This document shows, one piece after another, positions 14,830 through 22,783 of a DNA stretch of 35,487 nt (within the stretch, counting starts at the first letter, position 1; the number at the start of each line of letters is the position of its first letter). Position numbers and translations under genes: made by a program. The notes beneath the pieces are model-generated. The model saw only the letters and a list, made by a program, of their open reading frames with translations. It had not been told where the DNA came from and did no database searches. This DNA comes from Microbacterium sp. 5K110 (GTDB lineage: Bacteria; Actinomycetota; Actinomycetes; Actinomycetales; Microbacteriaceae): NCBI RefSeq assembly GCF_005774735.1, contig NZ_VBUM01000032.1, positions 1 to 35,487 on the forward strand, in the 5' to 3' direction.

Positions 14830-17800
14830 ATGACAGTGTCCATGTGAGTGATGAGCGCTGGTGACGGGTACAAGTACCTGCTGCGCACCGTCGCGGCCGG
14901 CGACGGCAACAGGTCGCTCTCGACCCCGCTGACCCGGTATTACAACGCTTAGGGCACCCCGCCGGGCCGCTGGCTCTGCGCCGGGGTCGCCGGGCTCGGC
15001 GGCCCGCGGATCGCGGAGGGCGATCAAATCTCCGAAGTCCAGCTCCAACTTCTTATCGGTATGGGCCGTGACCCGGTCACCGGGGAACCTCTCGGCCGCG
15101 CCTATTCCGAGTACCGCACGGTGGCGGAGCGGATCAAGGTCCCGCACCGCTGTGCTCGATCCTGAGCTCGGGCCGGTCTCCCGTGCCGAGGCAGCCGCCG
15201 CCATCGAGGCCGAGGAGGACGAGCGCGGGACGCGACGAGCGGTCGCGGGGTTTGACTTCACGTTCTCGATACAGAAATCCGCGAGCGTGCTGTGGGCGGT
15301 CGCGGATGCCGGGACGCAGGCATTGATCGCGGACGCGCATCGTGCGGCGATTGCGGAGGTGGTTGCGTTCATGGAGCGAGAGGTTGCGGCCACCCGCACG
15401 GGCGCGACCGGCCGCGACGGCGCGGTTGCACAAATCGACGTTCGCGGTCTGGCTGCGACGGCGTTCGATCACTACGACAGCAGGGCGGGCGACCCGCATT
15501 TGCACACGCACGTCGTCATCAGTAACAAGGTGCAGACCGTCCTCGATGGCAAGTGGCGGTCGTTGGACGGGCGGCCGATGCACGCCGCCGTGGTCGCGCT
15601 CTCCGAGCTGCACGAGGCGGTCTTCGCTGACCACTTCACCCGGTCGTTTGGCGTCTCGTGGGAGGCGCGCGACATGGGCCGCGACCGCAACCCCGCGTGG
15701 GCGATCACCGGGGTGCCCGAGGCGCTGATTAAGGAGTTCTCGACGCGTGCCCGGCACATCGACACCGAGACCGACCGACTCATCGAGCGTTACGTCGAGT
15801 CGCATGGGCGGCGGCCGTTGCCGGCGACGATCATGAAGCTCCGCGCCCAGACCACGCTCTATACTCGTCCGGAGAAGGAGGTGCGGTCGCTGGCCGACCT
15901 AACGGATTCGTGGCGGGAACGGGCCGGGAGGGTGCTCGGGAGGATGCGACCTCGTGGGCGCGCGGCGTGACGGCGAACGATGAGCCGTTGCTGTTGCGCG
16001 CCAACGACGTGCCTTTGAACGTGATCGACTCGCTCGGGGCAGACGTCCTGGCTGCGGTCGGTGAGAAGCGCTCCACTTGGCATCGCTGGAACCTCACCGC
16101 CGAGGCCGCGCGGCGGACAATGGCCTACCGGTTCGCGTCGCCCGAGGACCACGAAGCCATCGTCGGAATGGTCGTTGACGCTGCCGAGGCAGCCTCGCTG
16201 CGGCTGACCCCGCCGGAGCTCGCATCCAGCCCTGCGGTGTTCCGCCGCCCGGACGGCACGAGTGTGTTCCGTCCGAAGCACTCCGCGCTGTTCTCCTCCG
16301 AGGTGCTGCTGGCCGCCGAAGACCGCCTCCTCGAGCGCGCCCGCACCACCACGGCGCCGACGGTGCCGCTGACGACCGTCGAACGAATCACGAAACGCCC
16401 CGACAGTAAGGGCCGGATGCGCGGTGACGACCAGGCTGCCGCGTTGACGAAGATCGCGCTCTCAGGCCGGATGGTAGATGTACTGGTCGGCCCGGCCGGT
16501 GCGGGGAAGACGACGGCGATGTCGGCGCTGCGGCGGGCGTGGGAGCACGAGCACGGGCGCGGCAGCGTGGTCGGGCTCGCGCCGTCCGCAGTCGCCGCGC
16601 AGGTCCTGGCCGATGACCTCGGCATCCAGACCGAGAACACAGCCAAGTGGCTCGACACCCACGACCGCACCGGAGAGACGTTTCGCAAGGGACAGCTCGT
16701 CATCGTCGACGAGGCGTCCCTGGCGGGCTCGCTCTCCCTCGACCGCATCACCACCTTGGCGGCGGAGGCGGGGGCGAAGGTGCTGCTGGTCGGGGATCAC
16801 GCCCAGCTCCAGTCCGTCACCGCCGGCGGCGCGTTCTCCCTCCTCGTTCACGACCGCGACGACGCCCCGGAGCTGGTCGACGTGCACCGGTTCGTCAACC
16901 TGTCGGAGAAGACCGCATCGCTCGCGCTGCGGCACGGCCGCACCGACGTCATCGACACCTACGCCGAGCACGGCCGCGTGATCGGCGGGGAGACCGAGGC
17001 GATGATCGACGCCGCCTACACCGCCTGGCGTACGGACACTCTCGCCGGGCGGGCCAGCGTCCTCGTGACCGACTCGAACGAGTCCGTCCAGGCGCTCAAC
17101 AACAGGGCGCGGGCTGATCTGATCCTCGACGGCACCGTCAATGCCCGCCGCGAGGTCGAACTGCACGACGGCACGAGAGCCGCGACCGGGGACACGGTCA
17201 TCACCCGCCGCAACGACCGCCGCCTGCGCGCGGGCCGGTCCTGGGTCCGTAACGGCGATAGGTGGACGGTCACCGAGGTCCGTGACGACGGCGCCCTCAC
17301 CCTCCGCCGCGCAGGGCGCAAGTGGGGTACCTCGGTCGTGGTCCCGGCGGAGTAGGCGGCCGAACATCTCGACCCCGGCTACGCTGTCACTTCCTTCCGG
17401 GCGCAGGGCATCACGGTCGACTCCTCGCACGTTCTGGCGGATGCGTCGATGACCAGAGAGACGTTCTACGTCGCTATGACCCGTGGCCGCGAAGAGAACA
17501 TCGCCTACGTCGCTGTCGACAAGCCCGACCCTGCCCACGACGGCCCGCACCCCGGCGACAACACCGGAGCGACGGCCCGCTCGGTGCTGTTCGGAGTACT
17601 GCAGCACGTCGGCGCCGACCTCTCGGCGCACGAGACGAGCACCGTCGAGCAGGACGCCTGGGCCTCGATCGCGCAGCTCGCCGCAGAGTACGAGACCCTG
17701 GCCGCTGCCGCGCAACACGACCGTTGGGCCGCACTCATCCGATCGTCGGGGCTCAGCGTCGACGACGCAGACGACGTGATCGCCTCACCGGCGTTCGGAG

Positions 17801-18387
17801 CGCTGACCGCCGAGCTGCGGCGGGCCGAGGCGAACCAGCACGACGTCGAGACCCTTCTGCCGCGCCTCGTGCGGGCGCGCGGGTTCGGGGACGCCGACGA
17901 CATCGCCGCGGTCCTGCAATACCGCGTCGCAAAGGCGACCGCGCGGCCATCAGGGTCCGGGCGGTCGCGAAACGCACCACGCTTGATCGCCGGTCTCATC
18001 CCCGAAGCCACTGGCACCGTGCCGTCCGAGATGCGGCAGGCGCTGACCGAGCGACGCGACCTCATCGGGACCCGGGCCGATGCGCTCCTCGACATCGCGC
18101 TCACCGAGAAGCACGGGTGGATCACTAAGCTCGGCGTCCAGCCGAAGCAGGCACGAGCGGCCCAAGCATGGCGAAACGCCGCTCGCACCATCGCCGCCTA
18201 CCGCGACCGCTACGGCGTCACTGGGCCTGCACCGCTCGGAGTACCTGCCGAGACCGAGACGCAGAAGCTCGACGCCGCCCGCGCCCCTACGGCGCTCGAC
18301 CGGGCGCAGAACCTCGCCCAGGCTGAGCAGCCCGACCAGGAGCACGCCCGGCGCAACGCGCCACAGCACGTCAGGCCGTCGCTGTAG
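14830..18387 (+). pseudogene. MobF-family relaxase-helicase (TraA/TrwC-like), multiply inactivated
   Basis: When repaired by eye, this is a conjugative relaxase of about 1,180 residues. The N-terminal relaxase has GDGYKYLL and TPLTRYY (catalytic tyrosines), and the His triad DPHLHTHVV is near 15500. The helicase part has Walker A GPAGAGKTT (16491-16517), a VIVDEASLAG box and the C-terminal FYVAMTRGRE motif near 17465. The start is ATG 14830 after GAGGAGG. Defects: TGA at 14845-14847, TAG at 14950-14952 (in the place of a Lys codon), a frameshift near 15145-15155, another frameshift near 15940, and TAG at 17353-17355 in the place of a Tyr codon. An internal restart at 17449 would give only the C-terminal 312 residues. 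No type IV secretion or coupling-protein genes are nearby, so it was a mobilisable element and is now dead. Confidence 0.93.
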
Positions 18388-18480
18388 GCGATACTGGCGG
18401 CAACCTCGGGCTCGGCCCACGTGGTGATCTCCTGCTCAATTGCTCTAGGCGATCGGATCACGCAGTTGATGGGTGCGTAA

Positions 18481-19602
18481 CTAACCGGTATAGAAGCCTC
18501 GGAATGCCCAGTTGGGCGTGGTGGGGTCACCCTGAGCGATGGTCCATCCCTCGCTTAAAACCCACGGCGGCGACGCGGGTTTCGCCGGGCTGTCCCAGGT
18601 CCATCGCTGGTCAGGAATGGGGCGGCTGACGACGTCGGGCATGGCCAGAGCCGAGCCGAGGAACTGACCGCCCGGAGATCGGAATGTCCACATCACGCGG
18701 TCATGCTCAACTACGGGCAGATCGAAGTTTCTACGGGACAGACCTCGCTTTTCCAGGTGGGCATGAGCTCGCTCGACGGCGGCCCGGTGTTCGAGGGTCC
18801 GCTCGAAAGCGATCTGGTTGTAAACCCAGGTCTCGAAGTCAGCACGGAACATGTAGAGCTCCTCCAGACCGCGGTCGTCTAGCAAGCGCCCGTTCGCGTC
18901 ACGTCCCGACCGGCTGCTCTTCTCCCGATCGCGAACTCGACGCCACCGTCGTGCTCGATCATCCGCACGAGACTCAAGATGCTCCGCCAGCGCTCCGACC
19001 AGGACCAGAGTCTTGGTCGAGTTCACCTTGGTAGCGAACGAAAGGTCCTGGCCGTGGATCACCCCATGACGAGAGACGAGCCCGTACCGGCCTACCTTGT
19101 CGACTGGCTGGCTGAACGCTCGACGCACGGCCGGCAGGTTCCCTTCGATGCCAGCAAGAGTGGAGTCGTCGGTGTAGTCCGCCTCGGTTGGCGCCGCGTT
19201 TGCTTTGAAGAAGGTGGTCCCCACCACCTCTCTTGTGATCCCATCGATCTGAGTAAGAGTCAGCGTGATGGCTGCTGCGAAGCGACCCTCCTGGTGGCAC
19301 TGGATGGCTTCGTTGATAAGAGTTTGGCGTTGCTGACTGCGTCGCTGGAACTCGAGATCGATGCCCCGCCCAAATCGACCCAACGGCATCGCGATGTTCC
19401 TGAGAAGAACCGGTTGCTCGGTATTCCATACGTTGGTGATGGCCTGGTCGGTCTCCTGCTGAGAGGCTCCCTCTCGCGAGAGAGCGAGGATTCGCCGCGA
19501 CTGCTCCAGGTGCCAGTGCCCGAAGAACGCCCATCCTGCCGGTGCGAATGCCGCAGCCATCTCTCGTGCTTCGTCGGCGAACGGCGACTCTCGAACGTGC
19601 AT
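18481..19602 (-). CDS. HEPN-motif protein of unknown function
   Basis: A 373-residue soluble protein. The middle part (residues about 85-210) is helical and holds LEFQRRSQQRQTLINEAIQ, FAAAITLTLTQIDGITREV and then GRYGLVSRHGVIHGQDLSF near 171-189. The R178-x4-H183 pattern within RHGVIHG is the signature of HEPN-type proteins, many of which are RNases in abortive infection and toxin systems. The sequence following it (TKVNSTKTLVLVGALAEHL) fits the last helix of such a domain. The C-terminal third (HDRVMWTFRSPGGQFLGSAL and a Trp-rich end) is not recognised. It is a single gene, convergent with the relaxase pseudogene. I cannot name a family; RNase or abortive-infection activity is inference from one motif. 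Confidence 0.65.
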   Translation of the reverse strand: MHVRESPFADEAREMAAAFAPAGWAFFGHWHLEQSRRILALSREGASQQETDQAITNVWNTEQPVLLRNIAMPLGRFGRGIDLEFQRRSQQRQTLINEAIQCHQEGRFAAAITLTLTQIDGITREVVGTTFFKANAAPTEADYTDDSTLAGIEGNLPAVRRAFSQPVDKVGRYGLVSRHGVIHGQDLSFATKVNSTKTLVLVGALAEHLESRADDRARRWRRVRDREKSSRSGRDANGRLLDDRGLEELYMFRADFETWVYNQIAFERTLEHRAAVERAHAHLEKRGLSRRNFDLPVVEHDRVMWTFRSPGGQFLGSALAMPDVVSRPIPDQRWTWDSPAKPASPPWVLSEGWTIAQGDPTTPNWAFRGFYTG

Positions 19603-19846
19603 GCTTCGATTCTGCCCTTTGGCGGCCGTGGGGCTTCGTCCGCAGCGATGAGCATGTCCGTGACGGAGTGGTCGGGTTCCAATGCTGCGGCAAGGGCGAC
19701 GGGCGCGGAGTGCTCACCCTTCCCAAGAGAAACGACCGTGACGACCGTACCCGGCTCTCGTCAGACTGCGCCAGCCAAGCGCATAGCCTCAGCCGGGCGC
19801 GAAGCGCGAACCTCTTACGAATGTCACGCGACGGTAGTACCCTGAA

Positions 19847-19880
19847 AGGGACGCCGATTCCTCCTTGATCTGGCGTCCCT
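19847..19880. promoter_or_regulatory. 9-bp inverted repeat in the 19603-19952 intergenic region
   Basis: AGGGACGCC (19847-19855) is repeated inverted at 19872-19880 with a 16-base loop and no T tract. It lies in the 350-bp gap between the divergent HEPN gene and the small membrane protein gene, which holds no coding frame. It may be an operator or an mRNA leader hairpin. Confidence 0.5.
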
Positions 19881-19910
19881 CGCGGATAGGCCCCCGGGCC
19901 ACTCTCTACG

Positions 19911-19934
19911 CACTGTCTCAGTCGATCGACAGTG
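19911..19934. promoter_or_regulatory. 7-bp inverted repeat just upstream of the 19953 start
   Basis: CACTGTC (19911-19917) and GACAGTG (19928-19934) flank a 10-base loop. The hairpin ends a few bases before the GAGAGGA ribosome binding site of the next gene, so it could control initiation there. Confidence 0.45.
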
Positions 19935-19952
19935 CTACGAGAGGACAACGCC

Positions 19953-20384
19953 ATGATCCGTCTGCTCTGGGCGCTCAGCGCCCACGCCCGCTACTACCTG
20001 CGGCGCTACATGCCCACCAACATCGCGCTCGATGCGATCCGCACCCGCCGCGGCCTGAAATGGGGCATCTCCGCGATGCTCCTTGCGGTGCCGTACTTCC
20101 TCGCAGCGAACTACTGCCTAACGCTGATCGAGGAGGGCGACCCCGGGTGGCTGAACCTCCTCGTGCTCGTGTTCTGCTGGAACGCGCTCAAATTCCTCGC
20201 GATCGGCCCGATCAGCGTCATCCTGATCGTGCGCATCCGCATTCGGGAAGCCTTCGCCGGCCGAGGCGCGCGCCGCCAGCGAGAGGCATTGGAGTCAGCC
20301 GAGTCCGCAACAGCAGGCACGGTTGAGGGACGGAACCACGACGGAAAAGACCTAGCCCTAACGACGAGGTTGACGGGACACTGA
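19953..20384 (+). CDS. Small membrane protein of actinobacterial mobile elements
   Basis: A 143-residue protein starting MIRLLWALSAHARYYLRRYM, with ATG at 19953 after GAGAGGA. Two or three hydrophobic helices follow: WGISAMLLAVPYFLAANYCL near 37-56, LNLLVLVFCWNALKFLAIGP near 66-85 and a short one near 85-96. A basic RIRIREAFAGRGARRQRE stretch and a hydrophilic tail end it. Proteins with this MPTNIALDAIRTRRGLKWG core recur beside MobF relaxase genes in Microbacteriaceae elements and are often labelled sulfate permease without evidence. A transporter role is not supported by its small size. The tail runs to within a few bases of the inverted repeat preceding the RiPP-like cluster. Confidence 0.75.
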   Translation: MIRLLWALSAHARYYLRRYMPTNIALDAIRTRRGLKWGISAMLLAVPYFLAANYCLTLIEEGDPGWLNLLVLVFCWNALKFLAIGPISVILIVRIRIREAFAGRGARRQREALESAESATAGTVEGRNHDGKDLALTTRLTGH

Positions 20385-20386
20385 AT

Positions 20387-20421
20387 ACGCTCCGCGAGGC
20401 AAAGCTCACCTGTCGGAGCGT
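20387..20421. promoter_or_regulatory. 8-bp inverted repeat between the membrane protein gene and the peptide genes
   Basis: ACGCTCCG (20387-20394) is matched by CGGAGCGT (20414-20421) around a 19-base loop. It starts 2 bp after the upstream stop codon and lies 48 bp before the first peptide start. Without a T tract it is more like an operator or leader hairpin than a terminator. No clear promoter could be assigned in 20422-20468. Confidence 0.55.
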
Positions 20422-20468
20422 CCCAGTAGAGTGTGACCATATCCTGTACATCAACTCAGGGAGCGGCG

Positions 20469-20630
20469 ATGAGTACCTCAGAATCTTTATTCGGGATGCT
20501 CGCCGTCAGCGGGCAACGTCCGGAGCCTGAGCCGCGCCCTCGACCCACGCCCTCGACACTTACGGCTACGATCGAGACCTCCGATCACGGGTTCGGATAC
20601 GTTCCGACGATCATCTCCAGTGTTGGCTGA
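20469..20630 (+). CDS. Candidate RiPP precursor peptide A (53 residues)
   Basis: A 53-residue peptide starting MSTSESLFGMLAVSG, then a Pro-rich alternating linker (RPEPEPRPRPTP, residues 17-28), then STLTATIETSD (29-39) and HGFGYVPTIISSVG. ATG 20469 has a GGGAG ribosome binding site 5 bases upstream; a GTG 36 bases earlier in frame has none. Its TGA overlaps the ATG of peptide B by one base (TGATG). TLTxxIETSD recurs at the same residues 30-39 in peptide B, and an SLF motif occurs near the N-terminus of both. A leader, a linker and a Thr/Ser plus Glu/Asp motif fit a graspetide-type precursor, where an ATP-grasp ligase links side chains of Glu/Asp to Thr/Ser/Lys. Which residues are modified is inference. 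Confidence 0.75.
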   Translation: MSTSESLFGMLAVSGQRPEPEPRPRPTPSTLTATIETSDHGFGYVPTIISSVG

Positions 20631-20791
20631 TGTCACTTCGACCTGCCCGGCGATCACTGTTCGTCGAGCTCGCTCGCTCGTCGCCGATCAGAGCGGAGCG
20701 AATGCGCGGCACGGCGACGCTCACCGAGTCCATCGAAACGTCCGATTCTGACGAGTCAGTTGCTCCTCTCGTCTTGACCTCTCGCCAGTAA
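20630..20791 (+). CDS. Candidate RiPP precursor peptide B (53 residues), paralogue of A
   Basis: A 53-residue peptide starting MSLRPARRSLFVELARSS, with TATLTESIETSDSDES at residues 28-43 and ending VAPLVLTSRQ. It has exactly the same length as peptide A, and TLTxxIETSD sits at the same residues 30-39. SLFxxLA near the N-terminus also matches (SLFGMLA in A). The start is fixed by the TGATG junction with peptide A, and the TAA lies two bases before the TTG start of the ATP-grasp gene. A, B and the ligase are therefore one translationally coupled unit. The tail after the motif differs completely from A, so the two products would differ. The acidic SDSDES tract is a further possible acceptor site. 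Confidence 0.7.
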   Translation: MSLRPARRSLFVELARSSPIRAERMRGTATLTESIETSDSDESVAPLVLTSRQ

Positions 20792-20793
20792 CC

Positions 20794-21750
20794 TTGGTTC
20801 TTGAAGCCCCGATCATCATCGGACATCGAGAAGACCCGCACGTTGTAGTAGTTGCAGATGCGCTTGTGGCGCGTGGCCACGGACCGTTCATAGTCGATCT
20901 GGAGTCGATCATGGATGATGGCGACGGTTCGGGACTCGTGATCGGCGACACCGGTTGCGTCGTGAACGCGGAGGGAGAGTCGATCGACCTCGATCGTGCC
21001 CGCGCCGGATGGTTGCGGCGTTTTCACCGTGCTGATTGGGGCCTCGGGGTTGAAACCGGTTCGGTGGAGGCTCTGGAACTGGGCACGTGGCACTCGGCCT
21101 ACTCATGGCTGATAGATGCGGCCAACGTCAGCTGGGTTACAGAACCGCGTGCGCTTAGAGGCGCTGAGTCGAAACTCACCCAGTGGCGGACGGCGCGGAC
21201 ACTTGGTGTCCCTTACCCTCGAACGCTGGTAACCACGAGCAGAAGCGCCGTCGTGGCTGCCTTCTCCGGGGAGGTGGTAGTCAAGCCACTCGGGACCGGT
21301 CAGTTCGTTGCCGACGGCGACGTCAAGACCGTGTACGCGGAACCAATGATGCCGGACGATGATCGCTTGCGCGCCTTGAGTTCTGCGCCCTTCATCATCC
21401 AAGAACGCCTGCATGCATCTAGGCACCTCCGCGTGGTGACCGTTGGAGATCGCGTATGGGCGGCCGCTCTGGACGTGAAATCGAGCGCTCCAGCAGATTG
21501 GCGACAGAGTTCGGCTAATCACTCGGATTTCAAAGAAGTCAACGATGTGTCGCCGATTGTTCGGGATGGGGCTGTAGCGGTCGCGCGAGAGCTGGGGTTG
21601 GGTTACACAAGTCAAGACTGGATTCAGGAGCCTGATGGCGAGACGTTCCTCATCGATGTGAATCCGGCTGGACAGTGGCTCTTCTTGCCTCGCGTGATTG
21701 GTGACGCCGTCGCCGAAGCGATCGCAGATCTATTACTCGTGACCTCATGA
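20794..21750 (+). CDS. ATP-grasp ligase, graspetide (MvdC/MvdD-like) RiPP maturase type
   Basis: A 318-residue ATP-grasp protein. The N-terminal domain begins APIIIGHREDPHVVVVADAL, the typical opening of peptide-maturing ATP-grasps. ATP-binding Lys is in VVVKPLGTG near 161-169, hinge/adenine region IIQERLHASRHLRVVTVGD near 201-219, and the metal-binding end FLIDVNPAGQWLFL near 285-298. The DVNPAGQW variant of the E/D-x-N-P loop is characteristic of RiPP maturases over D-Ala ligases or RimK. These enzymes phosphorylate a peptide carboxylate and join it to a Thr/Ser or Lys side chain. TTG 20794, two bases after the peptide B stop, is the only start in the open frame; no strong ribosome binding site is seen, so coupling is likely. 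Its TGA overlaps the membrane protein start (ATGA). Confidence 0.85.
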   Translation: MVLEAPIIIGHREDPHVVVVADALVARGHGPFIVDLESIMDDGDGSGLVIGDTGCVVNAEGESIDLDRARAGWLRRFHRADWGLGVETGSVEALELGTWHSAYSWLIDAANVSWVTEPRALRGAESKLTQWRTARTLGVPYPRTLVTTSRSAVVAAFSGEVVVKPLGTGQFVADGDVKTVYAEPMMPDDDRLRALSSAPFIIQERLHASRHLRVVTVGDRVWAAALDVKSSAPADWRQSSANHSDFKEVNDVSPIVRDGAVAVARELGLGYTSQDWIQEPDGETFLIDVNPAGQWLFLPRVIGDAVAEAIADLLLVTS

Positions 21751-22394
21751 GTATGGCGGAGCTTCGTGACGAAGCGCGCATGGTCGCAAGCACAGTAGCT
21801 GGACTCCTCTTCGGTAGAACCGTGTGGCTACCGGAAGAGGAGGCGCCCGACACGAAGTGGATTGACGGGACCCACAAGCGAAACATCACCGTCATTCGCG
21901 ATATCTATCAAGATCGTTTGAAATCCGAATCGGAAGGCATCGAATCTGTGCGGCGCCGTGCTGAGTTCGCGCTCACCGCGATTATCGCTGCGGTAGGGCT
22001 CAGCGCAGGTGCTTTCGAGCGACTTTGGGCCGTCACTCCGGACTCTCCCTGGCCGCTCATCATCTGGACTATTGGTGTTCTAATCGTCGTCCTTTCTATC
22101 TTGATCTTCGGGGGCGTCGCGGTATCGAAGAAGGTTCTAGGCGTCGTGGACGTCAAAGAATTCGCCCACCTCAAGGACGGACAGCGCGAGGAGCTTCGTC
22201 AGTACGTCTGGGCAGCGTACGTGACGTCAAGGACACGTCGCGCGATGGTCACGGTCTTCCGTGATGGGTTCCTGATCGCGTTGCTTGGGTTGGCATTGCT
22301 CGCAGTCGCTCACGCCGTATCGTGGGCAGTTCCGCTGGATGACACTCCCGCGCCCGTAGTCGTCAACATCATTAGTCCTTCTCCCACTCCATAA
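21747..22394 (+). CDS. Three-helix membrane protein coupled to the ATP-grasp gene
   Basis: A 215-residue protein. A soluble N-terminal part with an amphipathic charged stretch (RDIYQDRLKSESEGIESVRR near 51-70) leads into helix 1 (about 73-92). Helix 2 is PLIIWTIGVLIVVLSILIF (about 103-126). A loop of about 45 residues follows, then helix 3 FLIALLGLALLAVAHAVSWA (about 175-195) and a Pro-rich tail (PSPTP). No transporter or peptidase motif is seen. It starts within the ATP-grasp stop (ATGA), which ties it to the cluster. It could export or confer immunity to the modified peptide, or be a membrane-acting effector similar in layout to SLATT-type defence proteins. It is the last gene before attR. 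Confidence 0.75.
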   Translation: MSMAELRDEARMVASTVAGLLFGRTVWLPEEEAPDTKWIDGTHKRNITVIRDIYQDRLKSESEGIESVRRRAEFALTAIIAAVGLSAGAFERLWAVTPDSPWPLIIWTIGVLIVVLSILIFGGVAVSKKVLGVVDVKEFAHLKDGQREELRQYVWAAYVTSRTRRAMVTVFRDGFLIALLGLALLAVAHAVSWAVPLDDTPAPVVVNIISPSPTP

Positions 22395-22472
22395 ATGGAC
22401 GTCGAAGTGACTACGTTCACAGGGTTTTGGGTCCTAGAAGGTGCCGGTCGGTGCCAGGAACCCGCTTCAAGT

Positions 22473-22502
22473 GTCGCAGGTTCAAATCCTGTCATCCCGA
22501 CA
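22473..22502 (+). repeat. attR: 30-bp copy of tRNA-Pro 3' end
   Basis: Identical to 546-575. The six or so bases before it (TTCAAGTG) also resemble tRNA but with a shortened variable loop, which may be left over from an earlier tRNA in the element or host. No full tRNA is present here. Confidence 0.93.
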
Positions 22503-22510
22503 AGAATGAC

Positions 22511-22539
22511 GAAGGGTCCGCCTGATGGGCGGGCCCTTC
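22511..22539 (+). terminator. Hairpin right of attR, ancestral tRNA terminator
   Basis: A 12-bp stem (22511-22522 with 22528-22539, one G-T pair) and a 5-base loop follow attR by 8 bp, the same distance as the terminator after attL. Before integration it would have followed tRNA-Pro directly. The remaining 240 bp to the poxB-like gene hold no other feature. Confidence 0.8.
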
Positions 22540-22783
22540 GTCGTTGCCGCGAGAGGCCGATCGGCCGGCTGTCCGTTCGCGTCTGAATACCTGAGCCGGA
22601 TGCAGATCCGACACGTCGCGACCGCCTCTCCACCCCCGTGTCGGGGCGTCCTCCGGCGCGCGATCGACCGACCATGGCCCCCGCAGGGCCAAACCGCGGC
22701 AACCGGGGCAGGCGTAGCGTGAGTCACGGGAGGCATCACCGACACGACCGAACGCCTCCGCACCCTCGCCGAAAGGAACACCC

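Noticed and set aside
19953..20384. Sulfate permease label for the small membrane protein
   Set aside because: With about 143 residues and two or three helices it is far too small for a SulP or CysTW transporter. The common label is not supported.
22441..22502. Second tRNA gene at attR
   Set aside because: Only the T arm and 3' acceptor strand are present; the D arm, anticodon arm and 5' acceptor are missing.
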